A stretch of 64,000 nt of DNA, from positions 1 through 64,000 of the forward strand of contig NZ_FZNO01000009.1 in assembly GCF_900188025.1 (NCBI RefSeq). Reading direction: 5' to 3'. The notes beneath the pieces were generated by a model. The model saw only the letters and a program-made list of their open reading frames with translations, did no database searches and had not been told where the DNA came from. Positions within the stretch are counted from its first letter, which is position 1. The number at the start of each line of letters is the position of its first letter. Both the position numbers and the translations under genes were made by a program. Source of the DNA: Blastococcus mobilis (GTDB taxonomy: Bacteria > Actinomycetota > Actinomycetes > Mycobacteriales > Geodermatophilaceae). Positions 16,700-24,838 of the stretch are shown in pieces.

Positions 16700-16742
16700 G
16701 CTAGCACCTCCGCTTGCAAGAGCTAGCACCCCGGCCTAGGGT
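16700..16742 (+). promoter_or_regulatory. Promoter with flanking GCTAGCAC direct repeats
   Basis: TTGCAA (16714-16719), a 17-base spacer and TAGGGT (16737-16742) form a good sigma-70-type promoter. TAGGGT ends 7 bases before the GTG at 16750, so the mRNA is likely leaderless. Two GCTAGCAC repeats (16700-16707 and 16722-16729, 22 bases apart) flank the -35 box, and CTTGCAAG (16713-16720) is a palindrome over it. This is a likely operator, perhaps for autoregulation by the HTH protein. Confidence 0.65.
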
Positions 16743-16749
16743 CGGATGC

Positions 16750-17253
16750 GTGCAGACCCCCGGTGAGTTCGTCCGTGAGCAGGTGACGACGGTTCGCGAG
16801 ACGGTGGACCGGGTCGCCGGCAGCGTGGCGGAGTCCGTCGCCGACGCCCCGAGCGTCGCCTCGGTCAGTTCGCAGGTGGGTGACTTCATCCGTGAGCAGC
16901 GCAGCGCCGCCCGGGTGTCGCTGCGCGAGCTGGCCCGCGCCGCCGGTGTCAGCAACCCGTACCTGTCCCAGGTGGAGCGGGGCCTTCGCAAGCCGTCTGC
17001 GGAGATCCTCGCGTCGATCGCCCGGGGCCTGAAGATCTCGGCCGAGTCCCTCTACGAGCAGGCGGGAATCCTCGACCGGCGTTCCGGGAACCCGGACACC
17101 GTGGCGGCGATCCGGTCGGACGAGGCTCTGTCCGAGCGGCACAAGGCGGTCCTGCTCGAGCTGTACGAGACCTACGTCCGTGAGCACCGGGCCGCAGCCC
17201 AGACCTCTTCCCAGCCCGCAGCAGAGACACGAATCTCCAAGGAGTCGGCATGA
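16750..17253 (+). CDS. Cro/C1-type HTH regulator next to hbhA
   Basis: 167 residues. The N-terminal ~50 residues are amphipathic (EFVREQVTTVRETVDRVAGS). The XRE helix-turn-helix lies at about 42-100 (VSLRELARAAGVSNPYLSQV). The C-terminal tail is helical. It corresponds by position and sequence style to Rv0474, upstream of hbhA. Leaderless start at GTG 16750; the stop overlaps the hbhA ATG (ATGA). It may regulate itself and hbhA through the GCTAGCAC repeats. Confidence 0.82.
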   Translation: MQTPGEFVREQVTTVRETVDRVAGSVAESVADAPSVASVSSQVGDFIREQRSAARVSLRELARAAGVSNPYLSQVERGLRKPSAEILASIARGLKISAESLYEQAGILDRRSGNPDTVAAIRSDEALSERHKAVLLELYETYVREHRAAAQTSSQPAAETRISKESA

Positions 17254-18014
17254 CCGCCACCCAGACCGTGAAGCAGTACGGCGAGTTCGCCGTGACCGCC
17301 GCCAAGCCCGCCGTCCTCGCCGCCATCGGCGCCGGTGACCTGGCCGTCGAGCGCGCCCGGACCGTCGTCGCACAGTTCCGCTCCAAGGCCGAGGCCCTGC
17401 CGGGCGAGGCGCAGGTCCAGACCGACCTCGCCGTCAAGGAGGCCCGGACCCGGGCCACCGAGGCTGCCGGCAACGCGCGCACCGCGGCGCAGCAGCTGGC
17501 CACCGCCGTCCGCCCCGAGATGCTGCGCAGCACCGTCACCAGCCTGGTCGGGGCCGCCCGCACCCAGGCGGTCGCCACGGTCGAGACCCTCGCCGAGCGC
17601 GGTGCCGAGGTCGTCGAGGACCTGCGCCGCCAGCCGGCTCTGCGCCGGGTCGTGCGGCGCGCCGAGGCGGCCGTGGACGCCGTCGAGGACGCCGTCGAGG
17701 ACGTGCTCGAGGAGACGGCCGAGGCCGTCGTCGAGGCCTCCAACGAGGTGACCTCGGTGGCGCAGAAGACCGCCGCCAAGGCGACCAAGGTCGCGGCCCG
17801 GGCCGAGGAGAAGGTCGACGCTGCCGCCGAGGCCGCCAAGGCCACCGCGGAGGACGCCGTCGAGGAGCCGAAGGCCGCCAAGAAGGCTCCGTCTGCCAAG
17901 AAGAGCACCCCGGCTGCGCGCAAGTCGACCGCCAAGGCGACATCGGCTCGCGTGACCCGTGCCCGCACCGCCAAGCCGGCGGACCCGACCGCGGTGCCCG
18001 CCAAGAAGAGCTGA
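17250..18014 (+). CDS. hbhA: HbhA-like helical protein with Lys/Ala-rich tail
   Basis: 254 residues. The N-terminal part (1-190) is long alpha-helical coiled coil (KQYGEFAVTAAKPAVLAAIG, then repeating Glu/Ala heptads). The C-terminal 70 residues are rich in Lys, Ala and Pro with KAAKKAP-like repeats (KKAPSAKKSTPAARKSTAKA). This is the architecture of mycobacterial heparin-binding haemagglutinin, whose basic tail binds glycosaminoglycans. In a soil organism the tail more likely binds other anionic polymers or lipid-droplet/envelope components. Coupled to the HTH regulator and followed by a strong hairpin. Confidence 0.8.
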   Translation: MTATQTVKQYGEFAVTAAKPAVLAAIGAGDLAVERARTVVAQFRSKAEALPGEAQVQTDLAVKEARTRATEAAGNARTAAQQLATAVRPEMLRSTVTSLVGAARTQAVATVETLAERGAEVVEDLRRQPALRRVVRRAEAAVDAVEDAVEDVLEETAEAVVEASNEVTSVAQKTAAKATKVAARAEEKVDAAAEAAKATAEDAVEEPKAAKKAPSAKKSTPAARKSTAKATSARVTRARTAKPADPTAVPAKKS

Positions 18015-18036
18015 CGTCCGGCCGACGTCCAGGACC

Positions 18037-18071
18037 AGGGCCCCGGAGCTGCGACGGCGCTCCGGGGCCCT
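18037..18071 (+). terminator. Strong hairpin after hbhA
   Basis: AGGGCCCCGGAG and CTCCGGGGCCCT form a perfect 12-bp stem around an 11-base loop, 22 bases after the hbhA stop. No T tract, as is usual in this window. A smaller CTCGCTC/GAGCGAG hairpin follows near 18080-18105. Confidence 0.7.
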
Positions 18072-18161
18072 GTCGCGTCCGGCTCGCTCCTGCGGGCGAG
18101 CGAGGCGAGGAAGTGGTCGATTCCCCGGGGATCTGCGGCCTCGGGCGGGTAGGCTCGGCCC

Positions 18162-18449
18162 ATGGCGATGTTCGACGGGCTCGTCCTGCTGGCGCTGTAC
18201 GTGCTGGCGCAGGGGCTCACGGTCTGGGCCTTCGTCGACGCCCTGGTCCGCCCCGCGCCTGGCTTCCTGGCCGCCGGCAAGCTGACCAAGCCGGGCTGGG
18301 CCGCGATCACCGGCCTCGCCGCGTTGATCATCTTCTGGCAGCAGACCCCGATGACGTTGTTCGGCCTACCCGCTGTCATCGCCGCGATCGTGTACCTGGT
18401 CGACGTGCGCCCGGCTGTCCGCGGACTGCAGCGCGGCAACAGTTGGTGA
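18162..18449 (+). CDS. DUF2516 small membrane protein
   Basis: 95 residues with about three transmembrane helices (LVLLALYVLAQGLTVWAFVD, AAITGLAALIIFWQ, LFGLPAVIAAIVYLV). This is the DUF2516 family, the Rv0476 equivalent downstream of hbhA. TAGGCT at 18150-18155 ends 6 bases before the ATG, so it has its own leaderless promoter despite hbhA upstream. Function unknown. Confidence 0.85.
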   Translation: MAMFDGLVLLALYVLAQGLTVWAFVDALVRPAPGFLAAGKLTKPGWAAITGLAALIIFWQQTPMTLFGLPAVIAAIVYLVDVRPAVRGLQRGNSW

Positions 18450-18474
18450 GCTGCCGCTCCTGAACGGCGGGCTC
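18448..18474. terminator. Imperfect hairpin between convergent genes
   Basis: GAGCTGCCG and CGGCGGGCTC can pair around the stop of DUF2516 with one mismatch region. It lies between convergent DUF2516 and PspC genes. Weak evidence. Confidence 0.35.
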
Positions 18475-18479
18475 TGTCC

Positions 18480-18674
18480 TCAGTCGGCTGGGATCAGCAC
18501 CCAGAGCAGCAGGTAGGCGATGAACTGCGGGCCGGGGAGCACGCAGGAGAGCACGAAGGCCAGGCGCAGGCCGTTGCGGGACAGCCCGTAGCGACGGGCG
18601 ATGCCGGCGCAGACCCCGGCGATCACCTTGTTCTGGGAGTCACGGCGGAGACGCTGGTTCGCAGGCACGGTCAT
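18480..18674 (-). CDS. PspC-domain membrane protein (minimal)
   Basis: 64 residues, a single PspC domain: RLRRDSQNKVIAGVCAGIAR, then two hydrophobic segments ending LLLWVLIPAD. PspC proteins relate to envelope stress sensing. This stand-alone minimal form is common in actinobacteria. ACCCTA at 18683-18688 reads TAGGGT on the minus strand, 8 bases before the ATG, so probably leaderless. Back-to-back with the macro-domain gene only 24 bases away. Confidence 0.85.
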   Translation of the reverse strand: MTVPANQRLRRDSQNKVIAGVCAGIARRYGLSRNGLRLAFVLSCVLPGPQFIAYLLLWVLIPAD

Positions 18675-18682
18675 GCGGTCAG

Positions 18683-18692
18683 ACCCTACGGT
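18683..18692. promoter_or_regulatory. Interlocked divergent leaderless -10 boxes
   Basis: TACGGT (18687-18692, plus) precedes the macro-domain ATG by 6 bases. TAGGGT on the minus strand (18683-18688) precedes the PspC ATG by 8 bases. The two boxes share two base pairs, so polymerases could not occupy both promoters at once. Confidence 0.55.
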
Positions 18693-18698
18693 CGGGAC

Positions 18699-19211
18699 AT
18701 GTATCTGCGGGCGGAGCGTGGCGACATCACGCAGGCCGACGTGGACGTGATCGTCAACGCGGCCAACCCCGGGTTGCTCGGCGGCGGCGGGGTGGACGGG
18801 GCCATCCATGCCGCGGGCGGACCGGAGATCCTCGCGGAATGCCGGGCGATCACCGCGCGACTGCCCGGAGGCCGGCTGCCGCGCGGGCAGGCGGTCGCGA
18901 CGACGGCGGGTCGGCTCCCGGCCTGCTGGGTCGTGCACACGGCGGGACCGGTCTGGTCGGCCGACCGCGATCTGTCCGCCGTCCTGCGGTCCTGCTACAC
19001 CGAGAGCCTGCGGGTGGCCGACGGGCTCGGTGCACGCACGGTCGCGTTCCCCGCGATCTCGGCGGGGGTCTACGGCTGGCCGCTGGACGACGCCGCGCGG
19101 CAGGCAGTCGCGGCGGTGCGCGCGGCGCCGGTCGAACACGTGCAGGAGGTGCGGTTCGTGCTGTTCAGCGACGAGGCGCTGACCGCCTTCGAGGCCGCGC
19201 TCGCCGGCTGA
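18699..19211 (+). CDS. Macro-domain ADP-ribose/O-acetyl-ADP-ribose hydrolase
   Basis: 170 residues. Classic MacroD motifs are present: GDITQADVDVIVNAANPGLL with the catalytic Asn, GGGGVDGAIHAAGG and FPAISAGVYGWPLDDAA. Predicted to deacetylate O-acetyl-ADP-ribose or remove ADP-ribose from proteins. Leaderless start as described for 18683-18692. It converges with the spermidine-synthase-like gene with only 3 bases between stops. Confidence 0.9.
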   Translation: MYLRAERGDITQADVDVIVNAANPGLLGGGGVDGAIHAAGGPEILAECRAITARLPGGRLPRGQAVATTAGRLPACWVVHTAGPVWSADRDLSAVLRSCYTESLRVADGLGARTVAFPAISAGVYGWPLDDAARQAVAAVRAAPVEHVQEVRFVLFSDEALTAFEAALAG

Positions 19212-19214
19212 CGC

Positions 19215-20072
19215 TCAGCGACCGAAGACGCCGTCGGGTGGTTCGGGGGAGGGGATCGCGTCGACGTCGTACACCGGCTTGGCTGTCCCGGCGAAGCGCT
19301 CGAGGTCCTCGCCGTGGACCACGCGGGAGGGCATCGGGTCACGGGCGCAGCGTCGGATGAATCCTTCGACGGGGAGTTCGGCATCGGAGCCGACCGCGAC
19401 CAGGTTGCCGAAGCGGCGGCCGCGCAGGACGCCCGGCTCGGCGAGCACGCAGACGTGGCGGAAGACCGAGCGCAGCGTGGCGACCTGGGTGCGGGCGAAC
19501 TTCAGGGGTGCGCCGTCGGCCACGTTGGCCGCGTAGACGCCTCTCGGCCGCAGGGTGCGGTGGACCTCGGTGGCGAATTCTGCGCTGGTGAGGTGCGCGG
19601 GCGTGCGGGCACCCGCGAAGACGTCGCAGATCACGACGTCGGCGCTGTGGGTGTGCAGGGCGGCGAGTCCGACGCGGGCGTCGTCGGGCCGGACGCGAAT
19701 GCGGGCTCCGCGCGGCAGGGGGAGGTGCGTGCGGACGAGGTCGGTGAGCGGCTGGTCGATCTCGACGACGCGCTGACGCGAACCGGGACGGGTGACCGCG
19801 ACGTAGCGGGGGAGGGTGAGGGCACCGCCACCGAGGTGGACGACGTCCAGCGGTGCGTGCGCCTCGGCGGCGAGGTCGAGGACGTGACCCATCCGGCGCA
19901 CGTACTCGAACTCGAGATGCGTGGGGTCGTCGAGGTCGACGTGCGACTGCGGGGTGCCGTTGACCAGGAGCATCCACGAGCCGTCGCGGTCGGCGTCGGC
20001 GAGAAGTTCGGCGGTCCCTCCGGTGACGGCGGTCGGACCCGGCGTCGATCTCACGCGCGCAGCACTCCACAC
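19215..20072 (-). CDS. Spermidine-synthase-like SAM-fold protein
   Basis: 285 residues resembling aminopropyltransferases: an N-terminal beta part (LLVNGTPQSHVDLDDPTHLE), then a Rossmann core with VVHLGGGALTLPRYVAVT, VEIDQPL and DVVICDVFAG. The GGGAL and second-strand acidic residue fit nucleotide or SAM-type binding. The Asp pattern for polyamine substrates is not convincing (DVFAGARTP), so true spermidine synthesis is uncertain. GTG start at 20072. A second SAM-fold gene follows upstream on the same strand. Confidence 0.7.
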   Translation of the reverse strand: MWSAARVRSTPGPTAVTGGTAELLADADRDGSWMLLVNGTPQSHVDLDDPTHLEFEYVRRMGHVLDLAAEAHAPLDVVHLGGGALTLPRYVAVTRPGSRQRVVEIDQPLTDLVRTHLPLPRGARIRVRPDDARVGLAALHTHSADVVICDVFAGARTPAHLTSAEFATEVHRTLRPRGVYAANVADGAPLKFARTQVATLRSVFRHVCVLAEPGVLRGRRFGNLVAVGSDAELPVEGFIRRCARDPMPSRVVHGEDLERFAGTAKPVYDVDAIPSPEPPDGVFGR

Positions 20073-20208
20073 ATGTCGGTCACCCCGTCATCGTGCCCGA
20101 CGCTCCTCGACCGTCGGTCGGAGTGACAAGGTGCTCCGACAGGCACGCCCGCTCGGTTCGGAGACGTCCCCTGTGCACGGCGACCTGGGCTGTGGACGGC
20201 GGAGCCCA

Positions 20209-21072
20209 CTACGTCGGTGCGACCGCCGACCATCGCACCGTGACCTCACCGTGCCGCCATCGCCGCGTCGATCCCACCAGGGGCCAGCCCTCGGCCGCGA
20301 GGGCTTCCACCGCCGCCACCCAGCGCTGGCGCGGACCGAAGGCCGACAGTCCCGCAGCGGCCGCCCATGCCGCGTCGAAGGCGCGGAGGAACGCGTGCAC
20401 CGGCTGGCCCGGCATGTTGCGGTGGATCAGGGCCTTGGGCAGGCGCTCGGCGAGGTCCGACGGGGTGGAGATGTCGGCGACCCGGGTGGCGAGCGTGAGC
20501 GTCAGTGGGCCGTCGGCGTCGAGGGCGACCCAGGCAGACCGCCGTCCCCACTCGTCGCAGGTGCCCTCGACCACCACCCCACCCGGCCCGAGGGCGGCGC
20601 ACATGGTCTCCCAGGCGCGGGCCGCGGACTCCTCGTCGTACTGCCGGAGCACGTTGAACGCCCGCACCAGCACCGGCTGCAGGCCGGCCAGTTCGAAGCC
20701 GCCCACCCGGAAGTCCACACGGGGCGGGTCGCGGTCGGCCTCCACGGCGGCCACGCGGGCGGGGTCGATCTCCAGACCGACCACCTCGAGCCGGTCCACC
20801 TCCGGGCTCAGTCGCTCGACCAGTTCCAGCGTCGTCACGGCGGACGAGCCGTACCCGAGGTCGACGACCAGCGGCCGGGCGGAGTCGCGCAGGCGGGGGA
20901 CCTGGGTGGCCAGTAGCCATTGGTCCACCCGGCGAAGACGGTTGGCGTTCGTCGTCCCGCGGGTGGGAAGGCCGAGCGCCCGGGCCCGTCCGGCGGCCAG
21001 CCGAGGCGCCTTGCGCTGCGGCGCGGAAGACAGGGATGCCCGCCGCTTGTGGTCGCTCCCAGCCTCGCTCAC
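20209..21072 (-). CDS. SAM-dependent methyltransferase-like protein
   Basis: 287 residues. A basic N-terminus (HKRRASLSSAPQRKAPRLAA) is followed by a class I SAM fold: LVVDLGYGSSAVTTLE, VVGLEIDPARVAAVE and GPGGVVVEGTCDEWGR. Target unknown. GTG start; AGAGTA at 21081-21086 reads TACTCT on the minus strand, 8 bases upstream (leaderless type). Divergent from murB with interleaved promoters in a 34-base gap. Confidence 0.75.
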   Translation of the reverse strand: MSEAGSDHKRRASLSSAPQRKAPRLAAGRARALGLPTRGTTNANRLRRVDQWLLATQVPRLRDSARPLVVDLGYGSSAVTTLELVERLSPEVDRLEVVGLEIDPARVAAVEADRDPPRVDFRVGGFELAGLQPVLVRAFNVLRQYDEESAARAWETMCAALGPGGVVVEGTCDEWGRRSAWVALDADGPLTLTLATRVADISTPSDLAERLPKALIHRNMPGQPVHAFLRAFDAAWAAAAGLSAFGPRQRWVAAVEALAAEGWPLVGSTRRWRHGEVTVRWSAVAPT

Positions 21073-21106
21073 CGGTCCGGAGAGTAGTCGCGGTTAGCGT
21101 GGGGCC

Positions 21107-22114
21107 GTGCAGGTTCGACGCGACGTCCGGCTGGCGGACCTCACCACCCTGGCCGTCGGTGGGCCGATCGACCGGCTCGTCGAGGTGCACGACGCCGGGG
21201 AGCTGGTCGCTGCGGTGCGGGATGCCGACGAGTCCGGTCGTCCGTTGCTGGTCCTGGGTGGCGGCTCCAACGTCGTCGCACCCGACGAAGGCTGGCCGGG
21301 GGACGTGGTCCTGGTGCGGTCGCGCGGGATCCAGCGCGCGGGCGGCCGGCTCGTGGTGGCGGCGGGTCACGACTGGGACCAGTTGGTCGCCCACACCGTC
21401 GAGAACGAGCTGGCCGGCGTGGAGGCGTTGTCCGGTATCCCCGGATCGACCGGCGCGACCCCCATCCAGAATGTCGGCGCCTACGGCCAGGAGGTCGCCC
21501 AGACGATCACCGCCGTGCGCGTCTACGACCGCGCCGAGAAGACCGAGGAGAGGCTGAGCCCGGCCCAGTGCGGGTTCGGCTACCGGGACAGCAGGCTGAA
21601 GCGGGAACCCGGGCGCTTCGTCGTCCTGGAGGTGACCTTCGTGCTGGACGAGAACCCGCGCAGCCGTCCGGTGGGGTACGCGGAACTGGCCCGGAAGCTG
21701 GGCGTCGAGATCGGCGACACCGCGCCGCTCGCCGACGTCCGTGCGGCGGTGCTGGAGTTGCGCCGGGGGAAGGGCATGGTCTGGGACCCCGCCGACCCCG
21801 ACAGCCGCAGCGCCGGATCGTTCTTCACCAACCCGATCGTGCCGGCGGCCCGCGCCGTCGATGGCTGCCCGAGCTGGCCGGCCGGCGACGGCCACGTCAA
21901 GCTCAGCGCGGCCTGGCTCGTGCAGCACGCCGGCTTCGGCCGCGGCACGCGGCAGGGCAACGTGGGGACGTCGTCGCGGCACAGCCTCGCGCTGACCACG
22001 GAGCCCGGCGCGACGGCGGACGAGCTCATGGCGTTCGCCGGCCGTGTCATCGAGGAGGTCCGCGAGCAGTTCGGCGTCACGCTCGTCCCCGAGCCCACGG
22101 CGGTACGGCCCTAG
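21107..22114 (+). CDS. murB: UDP-N-acetylenolpyruvoylglucosamine reductase MurB
   Basis: 335 residues. FAD/NADPH enzyme that reduces UDP-GlcNAc-enolpyruvate to UDP-MurNAc in cytosolic peptidoglycan synthesis. Motifs: TLAVGGPIDRLVEV at the FAD domain start, VLGGGSNVVAPDEGW, GIPGSTGATPIQNVGAYGQE and the C-terminal FFTNPIV and HSLALT (Ser/Glu region). TAGCGT at 21095-21100 lies 6 bases before the GTG (leaderless). It ends on a CTAG shared with the convergent SDR gene. Matches Rv0482 in order. Confidence 0.95.
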   Translation: MQVRRDVRLADLTTLAVGGPIDRLVEVHDAGELVAAVRDADESGRPLLVLGGGSNVVAPDEGWPGDVVLVRSRGIQRAGGRLVVAAGHDWDQLVAHTVENELAGVEALSGIPGSTGATPIQNVGAYGQEVAQTITAVRVYDRAEKTEERLSPAQCGFGYRDSRLKREPGRFVVLEVTFVLDENPRSRPVGYAELARKLGVEIGDTAPLADVRAAVLELRRGKGMVWDPADPDSRSAGSFFTNPIVPAARAVDGCPSWPAGDGHVKLSAAWLVQHAGFGRGTRQGNVGTSSRHSLALTTEPGATADELMAFAGRVIEEVREQFGVTLVPEPTAVRP

Positions 22115-22893
22115 CTCTCCCGGGCGACCTTGTGCTGGGCGGCCTGGGCGAGCGGGCGCACGATCATCAGGTCGATGTTCACGTGGTGCGGCCGGGTGAC
22201 CGCCCAGGCGACGCAGTCGGCGACGTCCTCGGCGACCAGCGGCTCCCGCACCCCTCGGTAGACGGCGTCGGCCGCATCCGAGGACCCCAGCCGGTTCGCC
22301 GAGAACTCCTCGGTACGCACCATGCCCGGGGCGATCTCCAGTACCCGCACGGGCTCACCGTTCAGCTCCAGCCGCAGCGTCTCGGCCAGCGTGTGCACCC
22401 CGTGCTTGGCCGCTGTGTAGGACGCCCCGCCCTCGTAGGAGATCAGACCCGCCGTCGAGCTCATGAACACAACGTCCCCGGCGCCCGACGCCCGCAGGGC
22501 CGGCAGCAGCGCCTTGGTCAGCCGTACCGTCCCGAGCACGTTCACCTCGTAGGTCCGGGCCCACGAGTCCAGGTCGGCGTCGGCCACCGGGTTGGCGTCG
22601 AAGGCTCCACCGGCGTTGTTCACGAGCACGTCCACCCGATCGACGGCGCCGGCGAAGGCATCCACGGAGGTCGGATCGGTCACGTCCAGCTGCAGCGCCC
22701 GCCCGCCGATCGAGTCGGCGAGGGACGTCAGCCGGTCGAGTCGGCGGGCCCCGAGGACGACGTCGAAGCCCTCCGCGGCCAGCCGAGCAGCGGTGGCCGC
22801 ACCGATGCCGCTCGAGGCGCCGGAGACGACGGCGGTGCGGCCGGCGCCGGGCATGCGGCGGTCGGGGGAGTGGGGACGATCGGTACCGGGCAT
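22111..22893 (-). CDS. Short-chain dehydrogenase/reductase
   Basis: 260 residues, classical SDR. TAVVSGASSGIGAATA (TGxxxGxG-type with Ser replacing Thr), LVNNAGGAFD, the catalytic Ser in MSSTAG and Tyr/Lys in YTAAKHG. NAD(P)-dependent, substrate unknown. It corresponds by order to Rv0484c, between murB and mshA. The ATG at 22893 is preceded by CAGGAT 7 bases upstream (leaderless-like); ATG 22902 is possible. It is divergent from mshA with only 26 bases between starts. Confidence 0.85.
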   Translation of the reverse strand: MPGTDRPHSPDRRMPGAGRTAVVSGASSGIGAATAARLAAEGFDVVLGARRLDRLTSLADSIGGRALQLDVTDPTSVDAFAGAVDRVDVLVNNAGGAFDANPVADADLDSWARTYEVNVLGTVRLTKALLPALRASGAGDVVFMSSTAGLISYEGGASYTAAKHGVHTLAETLRLELNGEPVRVLEIAPGMVRTEEFSANRLGSSDAADAVYRGVREPLVAEDVADCVAWAVTRPHHVNIDLMIVRPLAQAAQHKVARES

Positions 22894-22919
22894 GAACCCC
22901 ATCCTGACGCTGTTGCAGG

Positions 22920-24317
22920 ATGAACAGTGGACAGGGGCGGTCGGGCCCCGGACCAGAGGACCAGGGAGCGGGGAGGTCACGCGTGCCGGCTCGCCGCTTC
23001 GCGCGTTCCGGCACGCCCCGGCGCGTGGCCACCCTCTCGGTGCACACGAGCCCGCTCGACCAGCCGGGCGCCGGCGACGCCGGAGGCATGAACGTCTACA
23101 TCGTCGAGGCCTCCCGCCGCCTGGCCGACCGCGGCATCGAGGTCGACATCTTCACCCGCGCCACCTCCAGCGACCTCCCGCCAGTGGTCGAGATGAGCCC
23201 TGGCGTGACGGTCCGTCACGTCAGCGCCGGCCCGTTCGAGGGGCTGGGCAAGGAGGAGCTCCCCGCTCAGCTCTGCGCCTTCACCGCCGCCGTCCTGCGT
23301 GAGGAGGCCCAGCACGAGCCGGGCTACTACGACGTCGTCCACTCCCACTACTGGCTCTCGGGCCAGGTGGGCTGGCTGGCGCGTGACCGGTGGAGCGTGC
23401 CGCTGATCCACACGGCGCACACCCTCGCCAAGGTGAAGAACGAGGCGCTCGCCGACGGCGACCGTCCCGAGCCGCGGGCCCGCGTGATCGGCGAGGAACA
23501 GGTCGTCGCCGAGGCCGACCGGCTGATCGCCAACACCGACGAGGAGGCCCGCCAGCTCGTCCGCCTGTACGGCGCCGACCCCGCCCGCACGCTCGTCGTC
23601 CCCCCGGGGGTCGACCTCGACCGCTTCGCCCCCGGCGACCGGCGCGCCGCCCGCCGCGCCCTCGGCATCGCCGACGACGCGATCGTGCTGCTGTTCGTCG
23701 GGCGCATCCAGCCGCTCAAGGCCCCCGACGTCCTGCTGCACGCCGCCGCGCAGCTCCTCGCCGACGAGCCGACCCTGCGCGACCGGCTCGAGGTGCACGT
23801 CGTCGGCGCCCCGAGTGGCTCCGGCCTCGAGGCCCCGCAGCAGCTCGACAAGCTCGCCGCCGATCTCGGCATCGCCGACCGCGTCGTGTTCCACCCGCCG
23901 CAGCCCCCGGAGCGGCTCGCCGACCACTACCGCGCCGCCGACGTCACCGTCGTCCCCAGCCACAACGAGTCGTTCGGGCTGGTGGCGCTCGAAGCGCAGG
24001 CGTGCGGCACGCCGGTCGTCGCGGCCGCCGTCGGCGGCCTGCGCACCGCCGTCCGGGACGGCGTCTCCGGCGTGCTCGTCGACGGCCACGATCCCCGTGA
24101 CTACACCGCCGCGGTGCGCGCCGTCCTCGGCCGCCGGGAGCTGCTCTCCCACGGGGCACGTCGGCACGCCGGGCTCTTCTCCTGGGACCGCACCGCCGAC
24201 GCCCTCGTCGCCGCGTACACGTCCGCGGCGGAGGACATGAACCGCCTGCCGCGGCAGGTGCCGCACCGCCTCCCCAGCCCCCTCCGAGCGCTCCCCGGCG
24301 TGCAGGTGGCCCGGTGA
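22920..24317 (+). CDS. mshA: D-inositol-3-phosphate glycosyltransferase MshA
   Basis: 465 residues, GT-B fold, GT4 family. First committed step of mycothiol synthesis: UDP-GlcNAc plus inositol-3-phosphate. Motifs: [62 protein letters not shown] and [20 protein letters not shown]. The first ~35 residues are poorly conserved, so GTG 22983 could be the true start. Coupled by GTGA to ybjN. Together with mshD at the left end, two of the mycothiol genes are in the window. Confidence 0.93.
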   Translation: MNSGQGRSGPGPEDQGAGRSRVPARRFARSGTPRRVATLSVHTSPLDQPGAGDAGGMNVYIVEASRRLADRGIEVDIFTRATSSDLPPVVEMSPGVTVRHVSAGPFEGLGKEELPAQLCAFTAAVLREEAQHEPGYYDVVHSHYWLSGQVGWLARDRWSVPLIHTAHTLAKVKNEALADGDRPEPRARVIGEEQVVAEADRLIANTDEEARQLVRLYGADPARTLVVPPGVDLDRFAPGDRRAARRALGIADDAIVLLFVGRIQPLKAPDVLLHAAAQLLADEPTLRDRLEVHVVGAPSGSGLEAPQQLDKLAADLGIADRVVFHPPQPPERLADHYRAADVTVVPSHNESFGLVALEAQACGTPVVAAAVGGLRTAVRDGVSGVLVDGHDPRDYTAAVRAVLGRRELLSHGARRHAGLFSWDRTADALVAAYTSAAEDMNRLPRQVPHRLPSPLRALPGVQVAR

Positions 24318-24838
24318 CCGACGGGGTGGGCGGGGACCGGAGCATCGCCGAACTGGACGCCGTCATCGAGCAGACGCTGCGCGACAGCGAGCTCGTCCAC
24401 GAGCACCCGGCCCCCGGTCGCTGGCTGGTCGACCTGCCCGGCACCAGGAAGCTCAAGACCGTCTGCGGACTCATCGTCGGCGAGCACGCGCTCCGGGTGG
24501 AAGCCTTCGTCTGCCGCCAGCCCGACGAGAACCGCGAGCAGCTGTGGACCTTCCTGCTGCAGCACAACGCGCGCATGTACGGGGTGTCCTACTCGATCGA
24601 CGGCGTGGGCGACGTCTACCTGACCGGCCGCCTCCCGCATGCCGCCGTCACCCCCGACGAGCTCGACCGGATCCTCGGCGCGGTTCTCAGCTACGCCGAC
24701 GACCACTTCAACGCGATGCTCGAGATCGGCTTCGGCACCTCGATCCGCCGCGAGTGGGACTGGCGGGTCAAGCGCGGGGAGTCGCTGCGAAACCTGGAGG
24801 CGTTCGCGGCTTTCGCCGACCCCGACCGCCGGCCCTGA
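24314..24838 (+). CDS. YbjN-domain protein
   Basis: 174 residues, YbjN family (type III secretion chaperone-like fold): [57 protein letters not shown]. Invariably next to mshA in mycobacteria (Rv0487). Function unknown. GTG start overlaps the mshA stop and the stop overlaps the MFS ATG. Confidence 0.85.
   Translation: MTDGVGGDRSIAELDAVIEQTLRDSELVHEHPAPGRWLVDLPGTRKLKTVCGLIVGEHALRVEAFVCRQPDENREQLWTFLLQHNARMYGVSYSIDGVGDVYLTGRLPHAAVTPDELDRILGAVLSYADDHFNAMLEIGFGTSIRREWDWRVKRGESLRNLEAFAAFADPDRRP

Noticed and set aside
18480-19139. Longer minus-strand protein upstream of the PspC domain
   Set aside because: The upstream 155 codons are antisense to the macro-domain gene and have no conserved features; the PspC domain starts at ATG 18674 with its own -10.
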